From assembly GCA_036399715.1 (NCBI GenBank), contig DASWMO010000329.1, positions 1 through 11,997 on the forward strand: a stretch of 11,997 nucleotides of DNA, written 5' to 3'. Under the pieces are notes generated by a model. That model did no database searches, was not told where the DNA came from, and was given only the letters and a program-made list of their open reading frames with translations. Both the position numbers and the translations under genes were made by a program. This document shows, piece after piece, positions 1 through 6,662 of the stretch (within the stretch, counting starts at the first letter, position 1; each line of letters opens with the position of its first letter). This stretch comes from DASVSE01 sp036399715 (GTDB lineage: Bacteria; Bacteroidota; Rhodothermia; Rhodothermales; Rubricoccaceae).

Positions 1-74
1 ATCCTCTCGCCCTGTGAACCCGTTGTCTACGCCCGACCCCGCCGGCTGCCGCTCCGGTGTACGCCCGGCCGCCG

Positions 75-1394
75 ATGCCGCCGGCCGTCCCGCCGGCCAC
101 CGCCCTGGCGCCCTCGCCCGCCGCCGCCGCCGCGGCGACGCGCGCCGCGGCCGCTGACGACAACTTCGGGCACTTCCCGGCCCTCGCCCGCGACATCGCC
201 CGCGCGGCGCCGAAGCTGTTCGTCGGGGAGGAGCGCCTGAAGTTCTACACCGAGCAGGTCGGCCGCCTCAACGCAGGCCAGCGGCAGGAGCTCCGCGACT
301 TCGTCGAGCAGTTCATCGGCCGCATGAACCCCCTCGGGGCCAGCGACCTTGACATGGGCGGCCCGGCGACGGGCGGCCGCGTGTGGTACCGCGTCGACGG
401 CGACAAGAAGCCGTACTACGAGACCGGGATGCAGGCGCTCGACGAGATCGACGTCCTGATCCTGAACCTGCTCTCCGAGCGCCAGCTCGCCGACCTCTGG
501 GAGGCGCGCTCTGCCGACTTCTCGTACCAGATCGTGTCGCCCGGCGGCGAGCGCCTCCGCTTCCGCTGCACGGCCTACTACGACAACCTGCACCTCGGCG
601 TCTGCCTCCGCGCGATCAACGACACCGTCCGGCCGATCTCGGGCCTGGGCTTCCACCCGGCCATCGAGCGCGGGCTGCTGTTCTCGAACGTCAAGGCCGG
701 GCTCGCCCTCGTCACCGGCGTCACCGGCTCGGGCAAGAGCACGACGCTCGACGCCATCATCGACGCGAACAACCACGACTTCGACGGCCACATCGTCATC
801 ATCGCGAAGCCGCTGGAGTACGTCCACGCGCCGGACCGGTGCATCATTCGGCACCGCGAGGTCGGGCCGGACGTGCCCTCGTTCAAGGCCGGCGTCCAGC
901 AGGCGCTCCGCCAGGACCCCGACATCATCATGATCGGGGAGATGCGCGACCCCGAGACCATCGACGCCGCCATCGAGGCTGCCGACACGGGCCACAAGGT
1001 TTTCTCGACGCTCCATACGGCCTCGGCGGTCGAGTCGCTCGACCGCATGGTCGCCGAGTACCCGCCATTCGAGCAGAACCGCGTGCGCGCGCGCCTCGCG
1101 GACGTCCTCAACTGCGTCATCTCGCAGAAGCTGCCGCCGAAGATCGGCGGCGGGCGCGTGCTCTGCAAAGAGGTGCTCTGGGTGACGGCGTCCGTCAAGG
1201 CCGCCATCCTCAACAACAACACCGGCGAGATCTACCAGATGATGTGGGAGGGTGCCAAGCAGGGCATGACCACGCTGGAGCAGGACCTCGCGCGGCTCGT
1301 CCGCGAGCGCAAGATCACGCCCGAGACCGGCTTCCAGTACGCCAACAACAAGAAGCGTTTCCAGCAGCTCCTCCAGGCCGCCCAGACGGCCTGA
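75..1394 (+). CDS. pilT: PilT-type type IV pilus / secretion ATPase
   Basis: Hexameric motor ATPase of the PilT/GspE family, expected at the cytoplasmic face of a type IV pilus machine, where PilT depolymerises pilin. I use the ATG at 75 (439 aa); an in-frame GTG at 57 is an alternative, and the frame is closed by TGA at 15-17. Residues 1-30 are an Ala/Pro-rich leader. An N-terminal PilT-like domain (about 85-185, GASDL and RVDGD motifs) is followed by the motor domain: Walker A GVTGSGKST at 215-223 (Lys221), Walker B with GEMRD at 281-292 (Glu289), and the His box TGHKVFSTLHT at 305-315. GEMRD, TGHKVFSTLHT and the C-terminal region after ISQKL resemble PilT more than PilB/GspE, and the GspE tetracysteine is absent. 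Oddity: the Asp box, normally E-D-P-[IL]-E, reads A244-K245-P-L-E, and the AIRNLIRE motif is poorly conserved. Family certain; retraction role inferred. Confidence 0.9.
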   Translation: MPPAVPPATALAPSPAAAAAATRAAAADDNFGHFPALARDIARAAPKLFVGEERLKFYTEQVGRLNAGQRQELRDFVEQFIGRMNPLGASDLDMGGPATGGRVWYRVDGDKKPYYETGMQALDEIDVLILNLLSERQLADLWEARSADFSYQIVSPGGERLRFRCTAYYDNLHLGVCLRAINDTVRPISGLGFHPAIERGLLFSNVKAGLALVTGVTGSGKSTTLDAIIDANNHDFDGHIVIIAKPLEYVHAPDRCIIRHREVGPDVPSFKAGVQQALRQDPDIIMIGEMRDPETIDAAIEAADTGHKVFSTLHTASAVESLDRMVAEYPPFEQNRVRARLADVLNCVISQKLPPKIGGGRVLCKEVLWVTASVKAAILNNNTGEIYQMMWEGAKQGMTTLEQDLARLVRERKITPETGFQYANNKKRFQQLLQAAQTA

Positions 1395-1458
1395 CGATCT
1401 CGCTCCCGACGCGTCCTGACTCCTGACGGCCGGCGCGCCCGCGCGCACCCCGACCCTC

Positions 1459-1472
1459 GCCGCCCCCGCGGC
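1459..1472 (+). other. GC hairpin in the pilT to pilMN gap
   Basis: The 97-bp gap 1395-1491 is C-rich on the coding strand and shows no purine-rich ribosome site before the ATG at 1492. It holds a 5-bp perfect stem GCCGC/GCGGC closing a CCCC loop. No T-run follows, so it is not a classic terminator. The short stem could be chance in such GC-rich DNA. The gap also contains a direct duplicate TCCTGACTCCTGAC near 1417-1430. Confidence 0.3.
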
Positions 1473-1491
1473 TCGCCCAGCCCCGACCCCG

Positions 1492-3726
1492 ATGTCCGAC
1501 GACCCCCTCGCCCCCGGCCCCGACGAGTTCGCCGCCTTCGACGGCTCTGCCTTCGACATGCCGGCCTTCTCCGGCGCCGCGTTCACGGACGCCGCGTTTA
1601 CCGATGCCGCGTTCACGGATGCGGCTTTCGATGACGCGGCGTTCACGGACGCACCGTTCACGGATGCCGCGTTTGAGGATGCCGCATTCGCGGATGTGCC
1701 GCTCGCCGCCGCGCCCGCCCAACCGCCCCCGGCCGCTCCCGGACGAGGACGCAAGGCCCGCGCGGCGCGTACATCCGTCCGCTCCAAGGACGCCCTGCTG
1801 CTCGGGCTCCACGTCACGCCGCGCCAGGTCTTCGGCGTCCTCGTCCGGCCGACGGGTGACGGGTACGAGCCGCTGCGCCAGTTTGTCCGCAACCGGACCG
1901 ACGGCTCGACCGGGACGGTCGACGCCGGCGGCTTCACGCCCGACGACCTCGACAGCGTCGCCACCGGCGACGTCCAGTTCGGCGGCGTCGGGCAGGTGGA
2001 CTTCTCGGCCGAGTTCGCCGGCATGGGCAGCGAGCCCGAGATGAGCTTCGACGCCATGCTGGACCCGTCGGCGGGCTCGCAGGCGGCCGTCCGCGCGCAG
2101 CCGGTCGTCTACGAGATCCGCGACATCCTCGAGGAGTGCGAGCAGGCCGGCTTTGCGCGGCCCGCGCTCGCGTTCACGGTCGGCTCGCCGGACGTCGAGT
2201 ACGCCGAGATCGCCATCGCGCCCGAGACCCGCAAGAACAAGGCAGCAGCCAAGCCGGGCAAGGCGCCCAAGGCCGGCAAGGAGGCCAAGCCTGCGAAGGA
2301 GGCCAAAGAGCCCAAGGCCGGGACCGTCGCGCCGGTGAAGCGCGAGCGCCTCATGGCCGAGCTCGTCAAGGAATTTCCCGGCGCGGACCGCGCACGGACG
2401 GCGTTCGTCCCGATGACGCCCCGCGACGGCCACCAGCGCTACTTCGCCGTCATGCCGTCGGCGTCGGAGCCTGTCGCGCCGAGCCTGTTCATGCTCCGCG
2501 AGCAGAGCGAGCACCGCAAGACGGCTCTGCGGACGCTCGAAGCCGAGGTGCCGCTCCTCGTCGGGCTGGCCCGGCTGGCGATGCCGGCCGAGCCGAGCGA
2601 GAACACGGCCCTCGTCCGCGTCGGCTCCGAGGACACGATCGTGCTGCTGCTCTCCGGCGGGCAGCTGCACCACTACGAGATGATGCAGTCGGTGACGGCC
2701 TTCGACGGGCCGGACACCATCTGCTCGCGCGTGCTGCTCCAGCAGGACGTGCAGGGCATCGGGACGGTCCACAACGTCATCGTGATGGCCGAGGAGCGCG
2801 AGCGCGAGCTCGTGCAGGGCTTCGCGGCGTTCTACCCCGAGGCGCGCGTCGAGACGCTGCGCGAGGGCATGGCGCGGCTGGGCCTCGTCGGGCCGTATGG
2901 GCCGCTCGCGCCGAGCCTCGTCGAGGCGACGGGCGCGGCCCTCGCGGGCCACCTCCGCCCCGGCCGCGCCGGCAGCCCGTTCGAGGACGCCAACCTGCTC
3001 CCCGAGGCGCTCAAGCGCACGACGCGCAAGATCTCGCTCGCCTTCGCGTGGCACACGCTCGTCGTGGCGGTCCTGCTGTTCATGAGCGTGCTGTACTTCA
3101 TGTACACCTACACCCAGCAGAAGGCCGAGATCGCCGCCGAGCAGCAGCGCCTCGCCGAGTTCCCGCCCGAGACGCGGATGTCCGCGCCCGAGCTGCAGGC
3201 GCGCATCGACAGCCTCAACACACGCAAGGCCGAGCTCACGGCGACGCTCGTCGTGCTGGACTCGCTCTTGATCGACACCGACCTCTGGACGCAGACGCTG
3301 CTCCGGACGACCCGGGCGGCCGCGCAGACCGGCGGCGTCTGGATCGAGGACATGACGCCCAACGGGGCCGAGCTCCAGCTCCACGGTTATGCCACGTCGC
3401 GCTCCCGCGTCGTTGGGGTGGCGCAGCGCCTCGAGGCGACCATCAACGAGGTCACCTTCCAGGCCCTCCGCGAGATCCCGGTCTTCGAGTACCGCATGAC
3501 GATCGCGCTGCCGCACGAGCTGCCGCAGATCGCCCGCGTGATGCGCGAGGCCGCCGGTGAGGCCGTCCCGGCGCCCGCCCCGCTCCCGCTCGCGGGCCTC
3601 TCGGGAACGCCGACCCCGGCCACGCCAGCGTCGCCACCCGCAGCGCCGGCAGCCGCACCGGCTCCGGCCCCCGCCGCGCCGGCCGCGCCCGACGACCCGC
3701 CCGCGGCGCCCCCGGCGGCCCCGTAA
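1492..3726 (+). CDS. PilM-PilN fusion protein with N-terminal pentapeptide-like repeats
   Basis: 744-aa inner-membrane alignment-complex protein with the overall plan of GspL or a PilM-PilN fusion. Order: residues 13-70 are a repeat with Phe every five residues (F16 to F66). About 100-500 is a degenerate actin-like PilM domain beginning DALLLGLHVTPRQ and including LVRVGSEDT at 374-382. It is interrupted at about 247-285 by a Lys/Ala/Pro-rich linker. A single membrane segment follows at about 516-538, then a short coiled-coil stretch and a PilN-like periplasmic domain (about 560-680, with GGVWIEDMTPNG from 614). The Pro/Ala tail covers about 685-744. PilM recruits motors in the cytoplasm and PilN pairs with PilO in the periplasm, which fits the next gene. 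The usual Asp residues of the actin-like nucleotide motifs are not seen. The start is the only ATG near the repeat; no Shine-Dalgarno site is visible. The domain calls are from pattern, not a profile search. Confidence 0.8.
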   Translation: MSDDPLAPGPDEFAAFDGSAFDMPAFSGAAFTDAAFTDAAFTDAAFDDAAFTDAPFTDAAFEDAAFADVPLAAAPAQPPPAAPGRGRKARAARTSVRSKDALLLGLHVTPRQVFGVLVRPTGDGYEPLRQFVRNRTDGSTGTVDAGGFTPDDLDSVATGDVQFGGVGQVDFSAEFAGMGSEPEMSFDAMLDPSAGSQAAVRAQPVVYEIRDILEECEQAGFARPALAFTVGSPDVEYAEIAIAPETRKNKAAAKPGKAPKAGKEAKPAKEAKEPKAGTVAPVKRERLMAELVKEFPGADRARTAFVPMTPRDGHQRYFAVMPSASEPVAPSLFMLREQSEHRKTALRTLEAEVPLLVGLARLAMPAEPSENTALVRVGSEDTIVLLLSGGQLHHYEMMQSVTAFDGPDTICSRVLLQQDVQGIGTVHNVIVMAEERERELVQGFAAFYPEARVETLREGMARLGLVGPYGPLAPSLVEATGAALAGHLRPGRAGSPFEDANLLPEALKRTTRKISLAFAWHTLVVAVLLFMSVLYFMYTYTQQKAEIAAEQQRLAEFPPETRMSAPELQARIDSLNTRKAELTATLVVLDSLLIDTDLWTQTLLRTTRAAAQTGGVWIEDMTPNGAELQLHGYATSRSRVVGVAQRLEATINEVTFQALREIPVFEYRMTIALPHELPQIARVMREAAGEAVPAPAPLPLAGLSGTPTPATPASPPAAPAAAPAPAPAAPAAPDDPPAAPPAAP
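1579..1698 (+). repeat. 15-bp coding tandem repeat, 8 units
   Basis: Eight consecutive 15-bp units close to GCGTTCACGGATGCC encode A/P-F-T/D/E/A-D-A/V pentapeptides (residues 30-69 of the PilM-PilN fusion). The five-residue Phe phase continues upstream in the protein through F16, F21 and F26, although the DNA there is too diverged to call a repeat. The units differ mainly at third positions (gac/gat, gcg/gcc), so the tract has been kept at protein level rather than freshly duplicated. All indels of whole units would stay in frame. Confidence 0.9.
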
Positions 3727-3729
3727 CGC

Positions 3730-3747
3730 CGCGCGGCCTGCCGCGCG
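3730..3747 (+). other. GC hairpin in the pilMN to pilO gap
   Basis: Seven-base-pair perfect stem CGCGCGG/CCGCGCG with a CCTG tetraloop... read from just after the stop of the PilM-PilN gene. A second weaker hairpin, GCGGG-CTCG-CCCGC, lies at 3802-3815. The rest of the 108-bp gap is C-rich without a Shine-Dalgarno site. There is no T-run, so transcription probably continues into the next gene. A role in mRNA processing or partial attenuation is only a guess. Confidence 0.35.
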
Positions 3748-3834
3748 CCCGACCCTTCTGACCATCGCCCCCTCGGGGCAGCCCTCCGGGGCCCATCCTC
3801 CGCGGGCTCGCCCGCAGGGACCACCGACACCGAC

Positions 3835-4956
3835 ATGTCCAACGAGGCGCTCAACACCCTCATTCTGTCCGTCTTCCTCGCCGCCGTCGTCGGCACGGGG
3901 TACTACGTGACGCAGAAGAAGCAGCCCGAGGAGCTGGCCAAGGTGCAGGCCGACATCTCGGCCATCGAGAACGCCTCGGCCGAGGTCGAGACGCTCCTCG
4001 GCCAGGAGGCGACGGCGAGCGAGGAGGCCGCGCTCACGCTCCAGCGCTGGAACACGCGCTACAAGGTCATGCCGTCCGAGCTCACGTCGGCCGACGTCGT
4101 GCAGTACCTCAACGCGCTCTCGACGCGCGGCTTCGAGCGCTTCGACCTCTCGCTGACGGGCCTCACGCCGGGCGAGAACGCGTCCTACTACACGTACCAG
4201 GTGACCGGCCAGGCGTACTTCGAGAGCCTCTACGCCTTCATCTGGCACCTCGAAAACAGCCGCGGGCTGTACCGCGTCCGCGACGTGTCCATCAAGAAGG
4301 CCGTCGTCCAGATCCCCAACCCGACGACGGGCGTGCCGCGCCAAGTCATCCTCGCCGACTTCGCGCTGGCCGTCGACGGCTACTTCTCGGGCAACCCGGA
4401 CATCTCGGCGCCCGACAGCGCCGTCACGCCGCCGCCGGGCGCCTTCCCCGCCCGCCGCGCCGCCATCAACCCGTTCTTCCCGTACGTGCTCGAGTCGCTT
4501 CCGGGCAACACGGATGACCTCGTCGACATCGAGACCGACAACCTGCTGAGCGTCATCGGCGGCACGGCCGTCTTCTCGCACGGCGACGACATGCGCATGC
4601 TCCGAGCCGGCGACCGCGTCTACCTCGGCCGGATCTCCAACGTGGACCCGCAGCGCGGCCGCGTCACGGTCGAGCTCAACAAGGGCGGCGTCGGCGAGCG
4701 CGTCGAGCTGGACCTCAACACGGGCGAGCGCTACCGCCAGCACCTCGGCGGGGCGACGTTCGTGCCGGCCGGCCGCCGCGTGGCGCTTCCGGCGGGCCCG
4801 AGCCTCCAGACGGCCCCGCCAGCCCCGGGCACGCCCGAGGCCCGCGGCACGGGCCTCTACGACCGCCCCGCCGGCGCTCCGGCGCCGTCGCGCTCGGGCA
4901 CCCCGATGCCGCGCACGCCGCAGCCCTACCGCCCCGCCCCGCTCGGCAACCGCTAG
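3835..4956 (+). CDS. pilO: PilO-like protein with C-terminal PilP-like domain
   Basis: 373-aa bitopic inner-membrane protein of the pilus alignment complex. A very short cytoplasmic N-terminus precedes a membrane segment at about residues 6-25 (LILSVFLAAVVGTGYYV). A helical/coiled stretch follows (28-75), then a PilO-like ferredoxin-fold region (about 80-190, with YQVTGQAYFESLYAFIWHLE, the typical PilO helix after a beta strand). A Pro-containing linker leads to a second domain at about 236-305 (LLSVIGGTAV, LRAGDRVYLGRISNVD, RVTVEL). This looks like the beta-sandwich of PilP/GspC, which contacts the secretin N0 domain. The Pro-rich tail is about 315-373. PilO alone is usually about 200 aa, so a PilO-PilP fusion explains the length and the missing separate pilP. 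PilO assignment is fairly sure; PilP assignment is moderate. Confidence 0.8.
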   Translation: MSNEALNTLILSVFLAAVVGTGYYVTQKKQPEELAKVQADISAIENASAEVETLLGQEATASEEAALTLQRWNTRYKVMPSELTSADVVQYLNALSTRGFERFDLSLTGLTPGENASYYTYQVTGQAYFESLYAFIWHLENSRGLYRVRDVSIKKAVVQIPNPTTGVPRQVILADFALAVDGYFSGNPDISAPDSAVTPPPGAFPARRAAINPFFPYVLESLPGNTDDLVDIETDNLLSVIGGTAVFSHGDDMRMLRAGDRVYLGRISNVDPQRGRVTVELNKGGVGERVELDLNTGERYRQHLGGATFVPAGRRVALPAGPSLQTAPPAPGTPEARGTGLYDRPAGAPAPSRSGTPMPRTPQPYRPAPLGNR

Positions 4957-4967
4957 GCCCTCCCACG

Positions 4968-4983
4968 AGCCGCCCCGGCGGCT
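4968..4983 (+). other. GC hairpin in the pilO to secretin gap
   Basis: Six-base-pair stem AGCCGC/GCGGCT with a CCCG loop, 12 bases after the pilO stop. The 90-bp gap is strongly C-rich on the coding strand and shows no ribosome site before the ATG at 5047. A short TT then C-run follows the stem, too weak for a terminator. Its likeness to the hairpins in the two upstream gaps is the only reason to list it. Confidence 0.3.
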
Positions 4984-5046
4984 TCCCCCGAGGGCCCGCG
5001 CCCCCGACTTCCGCCCCCCGGCGACCGCGTTCCTCCCCACACTGCC

Positions 5047-6531
5047 ATGACTCTCACCCTCGCCGACCGGCCCCGCCTGGCCGCCCTCCGCGCCGCCGCG
5101 CTCCGCACGCTCGGAGCCGTCGCCCTCGCCGCGACGCTCCTCGCGCCGGCGGCCCACGCCCAGACCGAGGCGTCCGCGCCACGCTCGGCGACCCCGCGCG
5201 TCGTCCGCGGCTACGTCCCGCCGGACGAACTCGTCTCGTTCCCGGCCTCGACGCCGATGAACCAGTTCTTCCGGCTCGTCAACCCGACGTTCTTCCGCGT
5301 GACCGGCAAGCGCGTCGTGGACCCGCTCGACCGCACGGACCCCATCGGCGTCGCGCTCAACGGCGTCCACTTCATCGACGCCTTCGAGCTCGTGCTGGAC
5401 CGCTACTCGCTGGACTTCAACGAGTCCGACAGCTACTTCATCGTCACCGAGCCCGAGATCGTCGCCGCGACGACCGACGGCCAGACCGCCAGCCCCATCG
5501 GCGCCGCCGACCCGCTCGCCGGCGCCGGCCCGTCCGCTCCCGAGGCCGCCCTCCCGGCGACGGCCGACACGCGCGAGATCCGCATCGACGCGGTCATCTT
5601 CGAGCTCAACACGAGCCGTGCCCGCGAGGTCGGGACCAACTGGGCCGCGCTCTTCGGCGCCGCGGCCGCCTCGTCCGGCGGGACCACGACCGGCGGGACC
5701 ACGGGTGGCACGACCGGCGGCACCACGGGCGGCACAACCGGTGGCACGACGGGCGGTCCGCAGTTCTTCGTCAACGCGGGCTCATTCTTCGACGCGCTCG
5801 ACGGCTTCCTCGAAGCCTCCGGCGACCGGATCCCGCTCTCGCAGGTCCTCAACCTGTTCCGCTACTTCGAGGAGCAGGGCTTCGGCCAGACCGTCGCGGC
5901 GCCCTTCACGACCGTCCAGAGCGGCCAGCAGGGCCAGATGCAGTCCGGCCAGGACATCCCGATCAACATCCGCGACTTCTCGGGCAACACGACGACGTCC
6001 TACGTCCAGACCGGCACCATCATCGACGTCACGCCGACGCTGATCGTCGACGAGCGCGACGGCATCCCGGTGGAGCTTATCCACCTCGAGGTGAAGGTCG
6101 AGAAGAGCACGGCGCTGCCGGGCGGCTCGATCAACAAGAACAACATCACGACGCAGATCCCGCTCCTCTCGGGCGAGATGCGCGCCATCGGCGGGCTGAC
6201 CTCGACCGACGAGTCGTCGACGCGCCGAGGCGTGCCGATCCTGCGCGACATCCCGATCCTGAACTTCTTCTTCTCGTACCGCCAGCGGCAGGTCGTCCAG
6301 AAGGAACTCGTCGTCGTGCTGATGGCGCGGGTCGTGGACGACATCCGCACGCGGGCTGCCCGTGAGCGCGAGACGGATATTATCCGCCACGAGCGCGAGG
6401 ACCTCCGCCGCCGGATGAACGACTTCAACCCGGGCTCGGGCGACCGCACGGAGTCGATCCGGCCGTCGGGCGCGATCGAAGTCGACCGGCAGACCCCGGA
6501 GGCGCCGCCGCTGCCGGCCGCCATCCCGTAG
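5047..6531 (+). CDS. pilQ: Secretin (PilQ/GspD family outer-membrane pore)
   Basis: 494-aa secretin that would form the outer-membrane ring of the pilus or secretion machine. A Sec signal peptide ends at A36-H-A38 before Q39. An N0/STN-like domain (about 55-135) has NGVHFIDAFELVLDRY and ends at IVTEPE. A Pro/Ala linker leads to the secretin core (about 176-425), which starts REIRIDAVIFELN and contains GTIIDVTPTLIVDERDG, an IGGL motif at 381-384 and the signature VPILRDIPILNFFF at 396-409. The core is interrupted by a Gly-Thr tract (211-237). The charged C-terminus (about 427-494) could serve as a pilotin-binding S-domain, by inference only. The N1-N3 ring-building domains of typical PilQ/GspD are not seen, so this is a short version. 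PilQ rather than GspD is chosen from the neighbours. It is last in its operon, followed by a strong terminator. Confidence 0.9.
   Translation: MTLTLADRPRLAALRAAALRTLGAVALAATLLAPAAHAQTEASAPRSATPRVVRGYVPPDELVSFPASTPMNQFFRLVNPTFFRVTGKRVVDPLDRTDPIGVALNGVHFIDAFELVLDRYSLDFNESDSYFIVTEPEIVAATTDGQTASPIGAADPLAGAGPSAPEAALPATADTREIRIDAVIFELNTSRAREVGTNWAALFGAAAASSGGTTTGGTTGGTTGGTTGGTTGGTTGGPQFFVNAGSFFDALDGFLEASGDRIPLSQVLNLFRYFEEQGFGQTVAAPFTTVQSGQQGQMQSGQDIPINIRDFSGNTTTSYVQTGTIIDVTPTLIVDERDGIPVELIHLEVKVEKSTALPGGSINKNNITTQIPLLSGEMRAIGGLTSTDESSTRRGVPILRDIPILNFFFSYRQRQVVQKELVVVLMARVVDDIRTRAARERETDIIRHEREDLRRRMNDFNPGSGDRTESIRPSGAIEVDRQTPEAPPLPAAIP
5677..5757 (+). repeat. Gly-Thr coding repeat in the secretin
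   Basis: A 12-bp-periodic tract of the type ACSACSGGYGGY encodes about six TTGG units (residues 211-237) inside the secretin core, at the position where secretins have variable loops near the start of the beta-barrel region. The low-complexity sequence would be flexible. Synonymous differences between units show it is not a very recent expansion, but length change in steps of four residues would keep frame. Confidence 0.85.
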
Positions 6532-6554
6532 ATCTTCAGTGGGCCGGAACGCCA

Positions 6555-6593
6555 GCGCCCCGGTGCCGCCTCGTGCGGCGCCGGGGCGCTTTT
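6555..6593 (+). terminator. Intrinsic terminator after the secretin gene
   Basis: A 15-bp inverted repeat (GCGCCCCGGTGCCGC and GCGGCGCCGGGGCGC, one G-U wobble) with a 5-nt loop CTCGT is followed directly by TTTT. It begins 24 bases after the secretin stop, so it ends the pilus operon. The other strand lacks a T-run after the stem, so it is probably not a strong terminator for the converging cytidine deaminase gene. Confidence 0.9.
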
Positions 6594-6662
6594 CTCGAGG
6601 AGGGGTTGGGGATGCCGGATGGGCGTGCGCTGGACCAGGTGGCCCATCGCTGCTGCCGCCGC

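Noticed and set aside
1..17. End of an upstream gene at the TGA at 15-17
   Set aside because: Only four codons of that frame are visible, too few to support any coding call.
1579..1698. CRISPR-like array suggested by regular short repeats
   Set aside because: The units are 15 bp with no spacers, and they are in frame within a protein.
1315..5370. A 1351-codon open frame on the minus strand opposite the pilus genes, and another at 27-2057
   Set aside because: Composition is Arg/Gly/Val/Glu-rich without any domain, and the plus-strand frames carry clear family motifs. Long antisense frames are expected in GC-rich DNA, where the third-position bias removes stops.
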